Notes: generated by a model from the sequence alone, not told the origin. Shown: positions 1-6,227, counted from the first letter of the stretch. The stretch is DNA of 7,774 nt from Pseudomonadota bacterium (GCA_023412175.1 JAEYOB010000081.1:1-7774); one strand, 5' to 3'. A program made the numbers and translations.

Positions 1-132
1 GGCCAGGGGCACCGGATGCGAGGCCCGCTCGACGCCGGCCGACGGGTCGGCACAGGCGCCGGCCGCCAGAACGCCGAACAGCAGCGCCGCAACGCGCCGG
101 CGCCAGGGCGGAAAGAGGAATCGCATCGTCAT
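1..132 (-). CDS. 5' end of a gene for an exported protein (partial, runs off left edge)
   Basis: Reading leftward from an ATG at 132, the frame stays open for 44 codons to the window edge. The N-terminus is a textbook export signal: a basic start (residues about 3-13, including WRRR), then a hydrophobic stretch (AALLFGVLAAGA), then ACA-DPS, which fits signal peptidase I cleavage after ACA. The cysteine inside this motif (LAAGAC) could instead be a lipoprotein cysteine, but the lipobox is poor because the -3 position is Ala rather than Leu. A second in-frame ATG lies two codons downstream at 126. No strong ribosome site is visible; GAG lies several bases upstream. The mature part is too short to assign a family, so the function is unknown. 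The gene is divergent from the histidine kinase gene to its right. Confidence 0.6.
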   Translation of the reverse strand, partial: MTMRFLFPPWRRRVAALLFGVLAAGACADPSAGVERASHPVPLA

Positions 133-435
133 GGCGCCACTCAACCATGGCAGCCAAGCGTTTTGGAACGCCTTTTCCCGCCTAGGGCGGCAGCGTTACC
201 CCGCTGCGGCAAATCCCGTTCCAGAGGAGGCCATGCACCCCCCTTTCGGGATGATGGAGCGGCACGGCGGCCTTTCGGCTATGCCTTAGAAATCATGAGG
301 TTTGCGATCTCCGCCCTCCCGCTTATGCCGGTGGCGGTACCCCTTCTGAGCCTGCGCCTGACCGGCCGCAAGTGCATAAATTGACCGGGTTGATATGAAA
401 TCGAAGCTCCTCCGTGCAGCCAACAGGTCACCGCG
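133..435. other. Intergenic region between divergent genes, no gene seen
   Basis: This 303-base stretch lies between the exported-protein gene and the kinase gene and should hold both promoters. I find no convincing -35/-10 pair. TTGACC occurs at 381-386 but has no good -10 partner at 16-18 bases. Two small hairpins occur: CCGCC/GGCGG at 178-190 and GCAGCG/CGCTGC at 190-207. Neither is followed by a T run. A rightward open frame crossing this stretch (16-384) has an Arg/Ala/Pro-rich product with no family features and overlaps the signal-peptide gene, so I treat it as noise. Confidence 0.5.
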
Positions 436-1122
436 ATGCTTTCGAGGCCTACCCCGAACCACCTGCCACCCGACCGCACCGCCGGCGGGCCGGAGGCGTC
501 GGCCGAAGACGCGAACGCGCGGATCCGTGAGCTGGAATCCGAACTGCGCGAGCTTCAGCACCGCGCCAAGAACAGCCTTCAACTGGTCATCAGCCTGCTG
601 AAGCTTCAGGCCGGCCGCATCCGCGACCCCGATGCCCGCATCGCCTACGAGCAGACCATGGTCCGCATCGAGGCGCTCGCGATCCTGTACCGCCAGCTTC
701 ACGAGACCGGGGCCGGCACGCACATCGACCTCGGCCGCTACGTGGAGGCACTGTGCGAGGTGGTGAAGGCCGGCACGCCGGGCGGGCTCGCCAACATCCC
801 GATCAGCGTCAAGGCCGAACCGGTGGCGGTCGGCCTCTACGAGGCGATGCCGCTGGGGCTGATCATCGCCGAGCTGGTGTCCAACAGCCTGCACCACGCC
901 TTCCCGGAGCAGGGCTGGATCCAGGTCGCGGTCACCAAGGTGAGCGACACCCGCGCGCGGCTGGTCGTGGAGGACAACGGCCGGCCGCTGCCCGCCGGCT
1001 TCGACACCACGTCGGACGACGGCCTGATGCTGGCCGAGGCGCTGGCCTCGCAGCTCGGCGACACGCTCTCCACCGACTCCGACGCCACCGGCACGACGGC
1101 GGCGGTAAGCTTCCCGATCTGA
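436..1122 (+). CDS. Soluble HisKA_2-type sensor histidine kinase, orphan
   Basis: The protein has 228 residues. After a short Pro-rich N-terminus, residues about 24-41 look helical or coiled. They lead into the HisKA_2 dimerisation box HRAKNSLQ, with H42 the probable phosphoacceptor, followed by LLKLQAGR. The ATPase domain covers about 125-228. Its N box is AELVSNSLHHAF, with E146 and N150 intact. The G1 box reads DNGRP (180-184) and the G2 region reads DDGL (194-197), so each lacks one glycine of the usual DxGxG and GxGL. There is no membrane segment and no PAS, GAF or HAMP domain, so the input must come from the short N-terminus or from a partner. No response regulator lies next to it. A weak AGGT precedes the ATG. 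Kinase family is confident; the role is unknown. A phosphotransfer role like that of the ChpT family (which also has a decayed ATPase domain) is possible but unproven. Confidence 0.85.
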   Translation: MLSRPTPNHLPPDRTAGGPEASAEDANARIRELESELRELQHRAKNSLQLVISLLKLQAGRIRDPDARIAYEQTMVRIEALAILYRQLHETGAGTHIDLGRYVEALCEVVKAGTPGGLANIPISVKAEPVAVGLYEAMPLGLIIAELVSNSLHHAFPEQGWIQVAVTKVSDTRARLVVEDNGRPLPAGFDTTSDDGLMLAEALASQLGDTLSTDSDATGTTAAVSFPI

Positions 1123-1126
1123 CGGA

Positions 1127-2125
1127 CTACGCCGTCCCCGACGGGCCGCCGGCGGGGCGGACGGAGCGGCACAGGCGCTTCAGCGTGTCGATGGCGGCCG
1201 GGAGCTGCGTCTCCGGAACGTCGAAGGTGGCGCTGTCCACCCAGCGGCCGTCGGAGCCGCTCAGGCCGACCTCCAGCGAGCCGGGCGTCCAGCGCACCTC
1301 GGCGTCGAGCAGGCCGTCGCCGACCTCCGTCAGCGCCACGTCGATGAAACGCTCCAGGTCCTCCAGGTCGGCGGCCTCGTCCCAGGGCTCCTCGGCAACG
1401 AATTCCAGCAGGTCGGTCAGCCCGCCGACTGGGCGGCAGCGCAACACGCGCGCGTCCGCCCGCGACACGCTGGCCGAGAAGCTCTCCACCGCGGCGCCGA
1501 TGCGCTCGACCTCCTCGGAATTCTCCTCGTCGTCCCAGTCCTCGTCCACGGCGGCCTCGTCCACCACCTCGTCGAACAGGCCGACCAGCGCCAGCAGGCG
1601 CGGCCCCTCGTCGGTCTCGGCGGTAACCTCCTGGTCGGCGGCGAAGCGCACGGCGTCGTCGAAGGACGCCAGCATGCGGCGCAGCAGCGCCCGGCGGTCG
1701 ATCGCCTCCAGGTAGGAGAGCTGTTCGGGGTCGAGCCACACCGGCAGCAGGCGCACCTGCTCGCCCGGCTTCAGCAGGTCGACCGACGAGAACGCCTCCT
1801 CGATCAGCGCGGCCGGCGGCGGGGTGTGGGCGTCGCCCTCCACCTCGGCGATGAACCAGTACAGGCTGGTGGACAGGTGCTCGCCGTCCTCGCCGCTGCG
1901 CTCGATGATCTCCGCCAGCGTCTCGACGTCGTCCATGAAGGGCATATGCTCGCCGTCGCGCAGCTTGCCCAGCGTCGCCTCGATCACCGCCTGCCGGCCG
2001 CCGTCGAGCACCTCGTCCAGCAACTGGTCGAACCGCGGGTCCTCGGCACGCCAAAGCCGTGCAAGCCGGTCGGCCACCGTGCCCTCGAAGCGGTCGCTTC
2101 CCTGTCCGTTGTCCCTCTTCCCCAC
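1127..2125 (-). CDS. Hypothetical acidic protein
   Basis: I do not recognise this family. From the GTG at 2125 the protein has 332 residues. This start is preferred because GGGAGA sits 6 bases upstream; an in-frame GTG at 2146 would add 7 residues but has no ribosome site. The product is strongly acidic, with a run rich in Asp/Glu near the middle (VDEDWDDEENSEEVE) and many helical Leu/Glu/Arg segments. The C-terminal third (from about EEPWDEAADLEDLERF) alternates charged and hydrophobic residues as in a folded alpha/beta domain. There is no signal peptide, membrane segment, nucleotide-binding loop or cysteine cluster, so it is probably cytosolic. Third-base G/C use matches its neighbours and supports real coding. 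It converges on the kinase gene with 4 bases between stops, and lies about 100 bases downstream of regulator 1 on the same strand, so it could be co-transcribed with that gene. No terminator is visible in the gap. Confidence 0.75.
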   Translation of the reverse strand: MGKRDNGQGSDRFEGTVADRLARLWRAEDPRFDQLLDEVLDGGRQAVIEATLGKLRDGEHMPFMDDVETLAEIIERSGEDGEHLSTSLYWFIAEVEGDAHTPPPAALIEEAFSSVDLLKPGEQVRLLPVWLDPEQLSYLEAIDRRALLRRMLASFDDAVRFAADQEVTAETDEGPRLLALVGLFDEVVDEAAVDEDWDDEENSEEVERIGAAVESFSASVSRADARVLRCRPVGGLTDLLEFVAEEPWDEAADLEDLERFIDVALTEVGDGLLDAEVRWTPGSLEVGLSGSDGRWVDSATFDVPETQLPAAIDTLKRLCRSVRPAGGPSGTA

Positions 2126-2225
2126 GCGCCGTCTCCCGTAACGCACCCAGCGGCGGGCGATCTTAGGGACCCGAACGCGGCGCGTCGATCATTTCCGTAC
2201 GGCCAAAGGAGGGAGGGCCCGCCCC

Positions 2226-3020
2226 TTATCCCCGCCGGCGGCGTCCGCCGACGTCCACGAGGTCGCTGCGGCCCATGCGGCGCAGCGAGACCTCCAGGCG
2301 GGCCTCGGCGTCGCGGATCTCCTGCAACGCGGCGTTGATGTAGGTGATGTGGCGCTCGGCGGCGTCGCGCGCGCCATCCGGATCGCCCGCCATCACCGCC
2401 TCGTAGACCGCCCGGTGCTGGTCGAGCAGCAGGTCGCGCACGCCCTTGCGCTCGTACAGCTTGCTGCGGTTGTAGAAGATGTCGTTGCGCAGCAGCTCGG
2501 ACAGGCTGCGCATGATGTGCAGCATGACGACGTTGTGCGTCGCCTCGTAGATCGCCAGGTGGAAGTCGGCGTCGGCGTCCGCCTCCTCGGTGGAATCGTC
2601 GTGGCCGTGCGACGCCTCCATGCGGTCGAAGCAGGCCTTGATCGCCTCGCGATCGACGTCGTTGGCGCGCTTGGCGGCGTAGTAGGCGGCCGAGCCCTCG
2701 ACCGTGCTGCGGAACTCCAGATAGTCGAAGGTCGCCTCGGGGTTCTCGCGCAGCAACTGGGTCAGCGGGTCGCGGAAGGTGGCGCCCAGCGTCTCCGCCA
2801 CATAGGTCGCCCCATTGTGGTCGGTCATCAGCAGGCCGCGCTCCATCAGCTTGGCCAGCGCGTCGCGCAGGGACGGGCGTGAGATGTCGAGCTTGGCGGC
2901 CAGCTCGCGCTCGGCCAGCAACCGTTCGCCCGGCCGCAACGCCCCTTCCAGGATCAGCCGTTCCAGGTGTTCAGCCACCGTGTCCGCCAGCTTCGCCGGC
3001 TTGATGGACTCCGACCTCAT
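2226..3020 (-). CDS. GntR-family (FadR/FCD subfamily) transcriptional regulator, LldR-like, copy 1
   Basis: The protein has 264 residues. The winged helix-turn-helix covers about 8-75, with the family signature LRPGERLLAERELAAKL followed by ISRPSLRDALAKL, the recognition helix region. The FCD ligand domain covers about 95-235. It carries the expected metal/carboxylate ligands: D150 and H154 (in ADFH), H202 (QHRA) and H224 (ERHI). FCD proteins of this type bind small organic acids. The position divergent from the lactate permease points to L-/D-lactate or glycolate, as for LldR, GlcC and PdhR. I chose the ATG at 3020 because AGGTGG lies 5 bases upstream and the start then matches that of copy 2 exactly. 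In-frame ATGs at 3038 and 3044 lack a ribosome site. It is likely a repressor of lldP relieved by substrate, and probably autoregulated. Family confidence is high; the exact ligand is inferred. Confidence 0.92.
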   Translation of the reverse strand: MRSESIKPAKLADTVAEHLERLILEGALRPGERLLAERELAAKLDISRPSLRDALAKLMERGLLMTDHNGATYVAETLGATFRDPLTQLLRENPEATFDYLEFRSTVEGSAAYYAAKRANDVDREAIKACFDRMEASHGHDDSTEEADADADFHLAIYEATHNVVMLHIMRSLSELLRNDIFYNRSKLYERKGVRDLLLDQHRAVYEAVMAGDPDGARDAAERHITYINAALQEIRDAEARLEVSLRRMGRSDLVDVGGRRRRG

Positions 3021-3062
3021 CGCTTCCACCTGCCCCATTCGCATTTTCTGATGTTTGCTCCG

Positions 3063-3090
3063 ATCCTACAAAGTCAGCGCCGCTTGGCAA
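3063..3090 (-). promoter_or_regulatory. Candidate promoter of regulator 1
   Basis: On the minus strand, TTGCCA (3085-3090) and TAGGAT (3063-3068) are separated by 16 bases. They match 4 to 5 of 6 consensus positions each. The predicted start would be near 3056, giving a leader of about 35 bases before the ATG at 3020. This is found by eye only. Confidence 0.35.
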
Positions 3091-3091
3091 C

Positions 3092-3105
3092 GCGGAAAAT
3101 TCCGC
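3092..3105. repeat. Perfect inverted repeat GCGGAA-AA-TTCCGC
   Basis: A 6+6 base palindrome with a 2-base AA centre sits one base upstream of the candidate -35 of regulator 1. It is directly followed by the first CTGACC repeat. The right arm TTCCGCT recurs at 3126-3132, also just ahead of a TGACC. It could be a second regulator site; no T run makes it a terminator. Confidence 0.4.
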
Positions 3106-3173
3106 TGACCCGCATTATGGGACCGTTCCGCTTGTCTGACCATGAGGCAAAGCGTCCGACAAACGTCCTGACC
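3105..3173 (+). repeat. Three CTGACC direct repeats spaced 31 and 32 bases
   Basis: CTGACC occurs at 3105-3110, 3136-3141 and 3168-3173, about three helical turns apart and so on one face of the DNA. The inverse, GGTCAG, occurs at 3281-3286 inside the lldP operator candidate. The middle copy is part of the TTGTCTGACCA site. Recurrence of the same half-site in one intergenic region suggests binding by the adjacent GntR protein; function is inferred. Confidence 0.4.
3132..3142 (+). promoter_or_regulatory. Candidate LldR/FadR-type operator TTGTCTGACCA
   Basis: The 11-mer fits the TNGTNNNACNA pattern described for LldR-type regulators. It is one base from the perfect palindrome TGGTCTGACCA. A facing partial copy, GTCCGACAA (3154-3162), is the inverse of TTGTCtGAC with one mismatch. 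The site lies roughly 135 bases upstream of the predicted lldP start and about 85 bases upstream of the predicted regulator 1 start. Confidence 0.5.
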
Positions 3174-3238
3174 GGGCCTACCCGCCAATGACAGGAACGC
3201 ACCAGATGGCGCCCCTGATGTAAGCATAATTTTCCACA

Positions 3239-3267
3239 TTGCAATCGTTGGCAACACATTGTATCCG
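3239..3267 (+). promoter_or_regulatory. Candidate lldP promoter TTGCAA-N17-TATCCG
   Basis: The -35 candidate is 3239-3244 and the -10 candidate is 3262-3267, with an optimal 17-base spacer. Each hexamer is only a partial match to consensus. Support comes from the dld promoter region, where the same -10 and CATTGC at the -35 recur at identical spacing (6076-6106). The predicted start is near 3274, giving a leader of about 170 bases. Confidence 0.45.
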
Positions 3268-3279
3268 TACCACCGCGTT

Positions 3280-3297
3280 TGGTCAGTTTTTTTGACC
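3280..3297 (+). promoter_or_regulatory. Candidate operator shared with the dld region (lldP copy)
   Basis: The inverted repeat GGTCA-N7-TGACC lies within an 18-base motif matching 14 of 18 positions at 6059-6076. The core is TGGTCA, then TT, then TTT, then ACC. It lies at about +6 to +23 relative to the predicted lldP start, where a bound repressor would block transcription. The spacing between GGT and ACC (11 bases) is wider than the 3 bases of the usual FadR-type site. Confidence 0.55.
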
Positions 3298-3309
3298 GCA
3301 CGCCGGGTC

Positions 3310-3329
3310 CTGGAAAAACAGGTTTCCAG
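3310..3329 (+). other. Hairpin in the lldP leader
   Basis: CTGGAAA (3310-3316) pairs perfectly with TTTCCAG (3323-3329) around a 6-base loop. An alternative, mutually exclusive pairing CCTG/CAGG (3309-3312 with 3319-3322) exists. No T run follows, so it is not a terminator. It could stabilise the long leader or be chance. Confidence 0.3.
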
Positions 3330-3445
3330 TCCCCCCGCACTGCGGCTGGTTCGGCGGCGCGCACCAGGGCGGCACCGGCATCGGAGCCCGCATCACGGTC
3401 GCGTACCGGCGAATTGCACAGAGAACAGCGACATAGGTAGGAAAC

Positions 3446-5131
3446 ATGCAGACCTGGACACAAGTCTACGACCCGGCGGGCAACCTCTGGCTATCGGCCT
3501 TCGTGGCCGCATTGCCGATCATCTTCTTCTTCCTGGCGCTGACCGTACTTCGCATGAAGGGGCACGTCGCCGGCACGATCACCGTTCTGATTTCGCTGGC
3601 CGTCGCCATCTTCTTCTACAAGATGCCGACGGGCATGGCGCTGGCCTCGGCCGGCTACGGCTTCATGTACGGCCTGTGGCCGATCGCCTGGATCATCGTC
3701 GCCGCGGTGTTCCTCTACAAGATCACGGTCAAGACCGGCCAGTTCGAGATCATCCGCTCGTCGGTGGTGTCGATCACCGAGGACCAGCGTCTGCAGATGC
3801 TGATGGTCGGCTTCTCGTTCGGCGCCTTCCTTGAGGGTGCGGCCGGGTTCGGCGCGCCGGTGGCGATCACCGCGGCGCTGCTGGTCGGCCTGGGCTTCAA
3901 CCCGCTGTACGCCGCCGGCCTCTGCCTGATCGCCAACACCGCCCCGGTGGCCTTCGGCGCCATGGGCATTCCGATCATCGTCGCCGGCCAGGTGACCTCG
4001 CTCGACCCGTTCGCGATCGGCGCGATGGCCGGCCGCCAGCTGCCGCTGCTGTCCGTGTTCGTCCCGTTCTGGATCGTCATGATCATGGACGGCTGGAAGG
4101 GCGTCCGCGAGACTTGGCCCGCCATCCTGGTGGCCGGCGGCACCTTCGCCGTGACCCAGTACTTCACCGCCAACTACATCGGCCCCGAGCTGCCGGACAT
4201 CACCTCGGCGCTGGTCAGCCTGGTCAGCATCACGCTGTTCCTGAAGGTCTGGAAGCCGAAGTCGATCTTCCGCTTCTCGCACTCCCCGCTCGCCACCCCG
4301 GCCCCGGCCTCGGTCGGCGCCATGGCCAGCAGCGAGTTCGCCGCCACCCGCAGCTACTCGGGCGCCGAGATCGCCAAGGCGTGGTCGCCGTTCCTGATCC
4401 TCACCGTGATCGTCACGATCTGGAGCCTGAAGCCCTTCAAGGCGCTGTTCGCCAAGGGCGGCGCCCTGGCCGACACCGTGCTGTACTTCTCGATCCCCGG
4501 CCTGGACAAGCTGGTCCTGAAGGCCGCCCCGATCGTCACCTCGCCGAAGCCGTACGAGGCGGTCTACAAGCTCGACCTGCTGTCGGCCACCGGCACCGCC
4601 ATCCTCATCTCGGCGATCATCACGATGGTCATGCTGAAGATGCGCCCGGCGGACGGCCTGAAGACCTTCGCCGAGACGCTCGACGAGCTGAAGCGCCCGA
4701 TCTACTCGATCGGCATGGTGCTGGCCTTCGCCTTCATCGCCAACTACTCGGGCCTGTCCTCGACGCTGGCGCTGCTGCTGGCCGGCACGGGTTCGCTGTT
4801 CCCGTTCTTCTCGCCGGTGCTCGGCTGGCTGGGCGTGTTCCTGACCGGTTCCGACACCTCGTCCAACGCGCTGTTCTGCGGCCTCCAGGCCACCACCGCT
4901 CAGCAGGTCGGCGTGTCCGACACGCTGATGGTGGCCGCCAACACCACCGGCGGCGTGACCGGCAAGATGATCTCGCCGCAGTCCATCGCCGTGGCCTGCG
5001 CCGCGGTCGGCCTGGTCGGCCGGGAGTCGGAGCTGTTCCGCTTCACCGTGAAGCACAGCCTGTTCTTCGTGGCGATCATCGGCGTGATCACCTACCTGCA
5101 GGCCTACGTCTTCCCGTGGATGATCCCGTAA
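3446..5131 (+). CDS. lldP: L-lactate / glycolate permease, LctP family (LldP/GlcA)
   Basis: The 561-residue inner-membrane protein imports L-lactate, and in this family often D-lactate and glycolate, with protons. Its length matches E. coli LldP (551) and GlcA (560). Family blocks are all present: [10 protein letters not shown] near the N-terminus, [10 protein letters not shown] (75-84), [20 protein letters not shown] (124-143), [14 protein letters not shown] (164-177), [14 protein letters not shown] [11 protein letters not shown] (241-251), and the C-terminal [15 protein letters not shown] (463-477) and [18 protein letters not shown] (498-515). About a dozen hydrophobic helices are visible. 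The region 195-275 ([24 protein letters not shown]) reads closer to GlcA than to LldP from memory, so glycolate transport is a real alternative. AGGTAGGA precedes the ATG closely. The gene is divergent from regulator 1 and ends at a strong terminator, so it is probably transcribed alone. Confidence 0.95.
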   Translation: MQTWTQVYDPAGNLWLSAFVAALPIIFFFLALTVLRMKGHVAGTITVLISLAVAIFFYKMPTGMALASAGYGFMYGLWPIAWIIVAAVFLYKITVKTGQFEIIRSSVVSITEDQRLQMLMVGFSFGAFLEGAAGFGAPVAITAALLVGLGFNPLYAAGLCLIANTAPVAFGAMGIPIIVAGQVTSLDPFAIGAMAGRQLPLLSVFVPFWIVMIMDGWKGVRETWPAILVAGGTFAVTQYFTANYIGPELPDITSALVSLVSITLFLKVWKPKSIFRFSHSPLATPAPASVGAMASSEFAATRSYSGAEIAKAWSPFLILTVIVTIWSLKPFKALFAKGGALADTVLYFSIPGLDKLVLKAAPIVTSPKPYEAVYKLDLLSATGTAILISAIITMVMLKMRPADGLKTFAETLDELKRPIYSIGMVLAFAFIANYSGLSSTLALLLAGTGSLFPFFSPVLGWLGVFLTGSDTSSNALFCGLQATTAQQVGVSDTLMVAANTTGGVTGKMISPQSIAVACAAVGLVGRESELFRFTVKHSLFFVAIIGVITYLQAYVFPWMIP

Positions 5132-5152
5132 GACATTCGCTTCGCCAAGGAA

Positions 5153-5182
5153 CCCCTCTCCCGCAAGGGAGAGGGGTTTTTT
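5153..5182 (+). terminator. Rho-independent terminator after lldP
   Basis: A perfect 10-base-pair stem, CCCCTCTCCC (5153-5162) with GGGAGAGGGG (5167-5176), closes on a GCAA tetraloop of the stable GNRA type. Six T residues follow (5177-5182). It lies 21 bases past the lldP stop and one base before the stop of the convergent regulator 2. On the minus strand the stem is followed only by TTCCTT, so termination from that side should be weaker. Confidence 0.92.
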
Positions 5183-5183
5183 G

Positions 5184-5978
5184 TTACCCCTCGCCCCGCC
5201 GCTTCAGCCCGGCCACGAGGTCGGAGCGGCCGACGCGGCGCAGCGACACTTCCAGCCGCGCCTCGGCCTTGCCGATCTCCTCCAGGGCGCCGTAGGTGTA
5301 GCCGATGTGCTGCGTCGCCGCCTCCCGCGCCCGCTCGGCGTCGCCGGCCAGGATCGCCTCGCAGATCGCCCGGTGCTGGTTCAGCAGCAGGTGGCGCACG
5401 CCCTTGTAATCGTACAGTTTGCGCCGGTTGTAGAAGACGTCGGTGCGCAGCAGGTCGGACAGGCAGTGCATGACGTGCAGCATCACCACGTTGTGCGTCG
5501 CCTCGTAGGTCGCGAGGTGGAAGTCGGCGTCGGCCTCCGCCTCCTCCATCGGGTCCTCCTTCTCGTGCGCGGCCTCCATGCGGCGGAAGCACTCGGCGAT
5601 GGCCTGCCGGTCGAGATCGGTCGCCCGCTTCGCCGCGTAGTAGCCGGCCGCACCGGCGACGATGCTGCGGAACTCCAGGTAATCGAAGGTCACCTCCGGG
5701 TGGTTCCGCAGCAGCTCGGTCAGCGGGTCGCGGAAGGCGGCACCGATCGCCTCGCTGACATAGGCCGCGCCCTGGGCATCGGTGCGGATCAGCCCGCGCT
5801 CGATCAGCTTGGCCAGCGCGTCGCGTAGGGAGGGGCGCGAGATGCCGAGCTTGGCGGCCAGCTCGCGTTCGGCCAGCAGCCGTTCGCCCGGCCGCAGCAC
5901 GCCCTCCAGGATCAGCCGCTCCAGATGTTCGGCGACGGTATCCGCCAGCTTGGCCGGCTTGATCGTTTCGGATGTCAT
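5184..5978 (-). CDS. GntR-family (FadR/FCD subfamily) transcriptional regulator, LldR-like, copy 2
   Basis: The protein has 264 residues, the same length as copy 1. It aligns to copy 1 end to end without gaps at about 193 of 264 identical residues (hand count). The first 60 residues, holding the helix-turn-helix, match at 55 of 60. Differences concentrate in the FCD effector domain and the last ten residues. Metal/acid ligands D150, H154, H202 and H224 are kept. I chose the ATG at 5978 because AAGGGG lies about 7 bases upstream and the start equals that of copy 1; an upstream ATG at 6065 would add 29 residues unlike the family and run into the operator candidate. The gene is divergent from dld. 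It likely binds the same DNA sites as copy 1 but may respond to a different ligand, such as D- rather than L-lactate. This split is inference. Confidence 0.92.
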   Translation of the reverse strand: MTSETIKPAKLADTVAEHLERLILEGVLRPGERLLAERELAAKLGISRPSLRDALAKLIERGLIRTDAQGAAYVSEAIGAAFRDPLTELLRNHPEVTFDYLEFRSIVAGAAGYYAAKRATDLDRQAIAECFRRMEAAHEKEDPMEEAEADADFHLATYEATHNVVMLHVMHCLSDLLRTDVFYNRRKLYDYKGVRHLLLNQHRAICEAILAGDAERAREAATQHIGYTYGALEEIGKAEARLEVSLRRVGRSDLVAGLKRRGEG

Positions 5979-6037
5979 CGCATTCCCCTTCTCCGCCCCG
6001 GCGGGTCCTTTGGCAGCTCCAACAGCCGCATCCCGCA

Positions 6038-6065
6038 ATTGTCCAGAGCGCGCGGCCATGGTCAA
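6038..6065 (-). promoter_or_regulatory. Candidate promoter of regulator 2, overlapped by the operator
   Basis: On the minus strand TTGACC (6060-6065, 5 of 6) and GACAAT (6038-6043, 4 of 6) are separated by 16 bases. The -35 lies inside the operator candidate at 6059-6076, so bound regulator would block it, giving autorepression. The predicted leader is about 50 bases. Confidence 0.4.
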
Positions 6066-6076
6066 TTCATTTTACC
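6059..6076 (+). promoter_or_regulatory. Candidate operator shared with the lldP region (dld copy)
   Basis: This site has 14 of 18 bases identical to 3280-3297 in the same orientation. Here the symmetric arms are ATGGT (6058-6062) and ACCAT (6074-6078), centred on the same base of the motif as the GGTCA/TGACC arms in the lldP copy. It sits between the divergent promoters: over the -35 of regulator 2 and one base from the -35 of dld. Confidence 0.55.
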
Positions 6077-6077
6077 A

Positions 6078-6106
6078 TTGCTCTTCTTGGGCAAATCGTT
6101 TATCCG
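6078..6106 (+). promoter_or_regulatory. Candidate dld promoter TTGCTC-N17-TATCCG
   Basis: The -35 candidate is 6078-6083 and the -10 candidate 6101-6106, with a 17-base spacer. The region resembles the lldP promoter at about 20 of 31 bases including CATTGC, an internal TTGG and the identical TATCCG. The predicted start is near 6113, giving a leader of about 130 bases. Confidence 0.45.
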
Positions 6107-6137
6107 CTGTCGTCAGCTGCGGCACATAAAATGCCAG

Positions 6138-6152
6138 CCGCCGAACCGGCGG
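6138..6152 (+). other. Hairpin in the dld leader
   Basis: CCGCCG (6138-6143) pairs with CGGCGG (6147-6152) around a 3-base AAC loop. An A-rich stretch follows, so it is not a terminator. The role is unknown and it may be chance in GC-rich DNA. Confidence 0.25.
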
Positions 6153-6227
6153 AAACAAAATTGCCCCCCCGCAGCGTGAAACCCGGACCGCCGGCACACG
6201 GGAATGCCGTCGCCCGGTCCACGACCC

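Noticed and set aside
16..384. Rightward open frame before the kinase gene
   Set aside because: There is no ribosome site and no recognisable protein feature, and it overlaps the signal-peptide gene on the other strand.
381..409. TTGACC as a kinase promoter -35
   Set aside because: No acceptable -10 hexamer lies 16-18 bases downstream.
837..2054. Leftward open frame of 405 codons spanning the kinase and the acidic-protein gene
   Set aside because: The product is Arg/Ala/Gly-rich and out of frame with two better genes; the 1127-2125 gene has a good start site and normal composition.
3491..5056. Long leftward open frame (521 codons) antisense to lldP
   Set aside because: The product is low-complexity and Arg/Asp/Gln/Gly-rich, typical of the antisense frame of a high-GC gene; lldP is certain here.
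4114..5295. Rightward open frame in another frame of lldP extending past its stop
   Set aside because: The product is Arg/His/Gly-rich without motifs; it crosses the lldP terminator and runs into convergent regulator 2.
5979..6065. Longer start for regulator 2 at 6065
   Set aside because: It adds 29 residues absent from copy 1, lacks a ribosome site, and overlaps the operator and promoter candidates; the ATG at 5978 has AAGGGG upstream.
6216..6226. GGTC-CAC-GACC inverted repeat before the dld ribosome site
   Set aside because: It resembles a regulator half-site pair, but the spacing differs from both other site types and GC-rich palindromes are common here; not called an operator.
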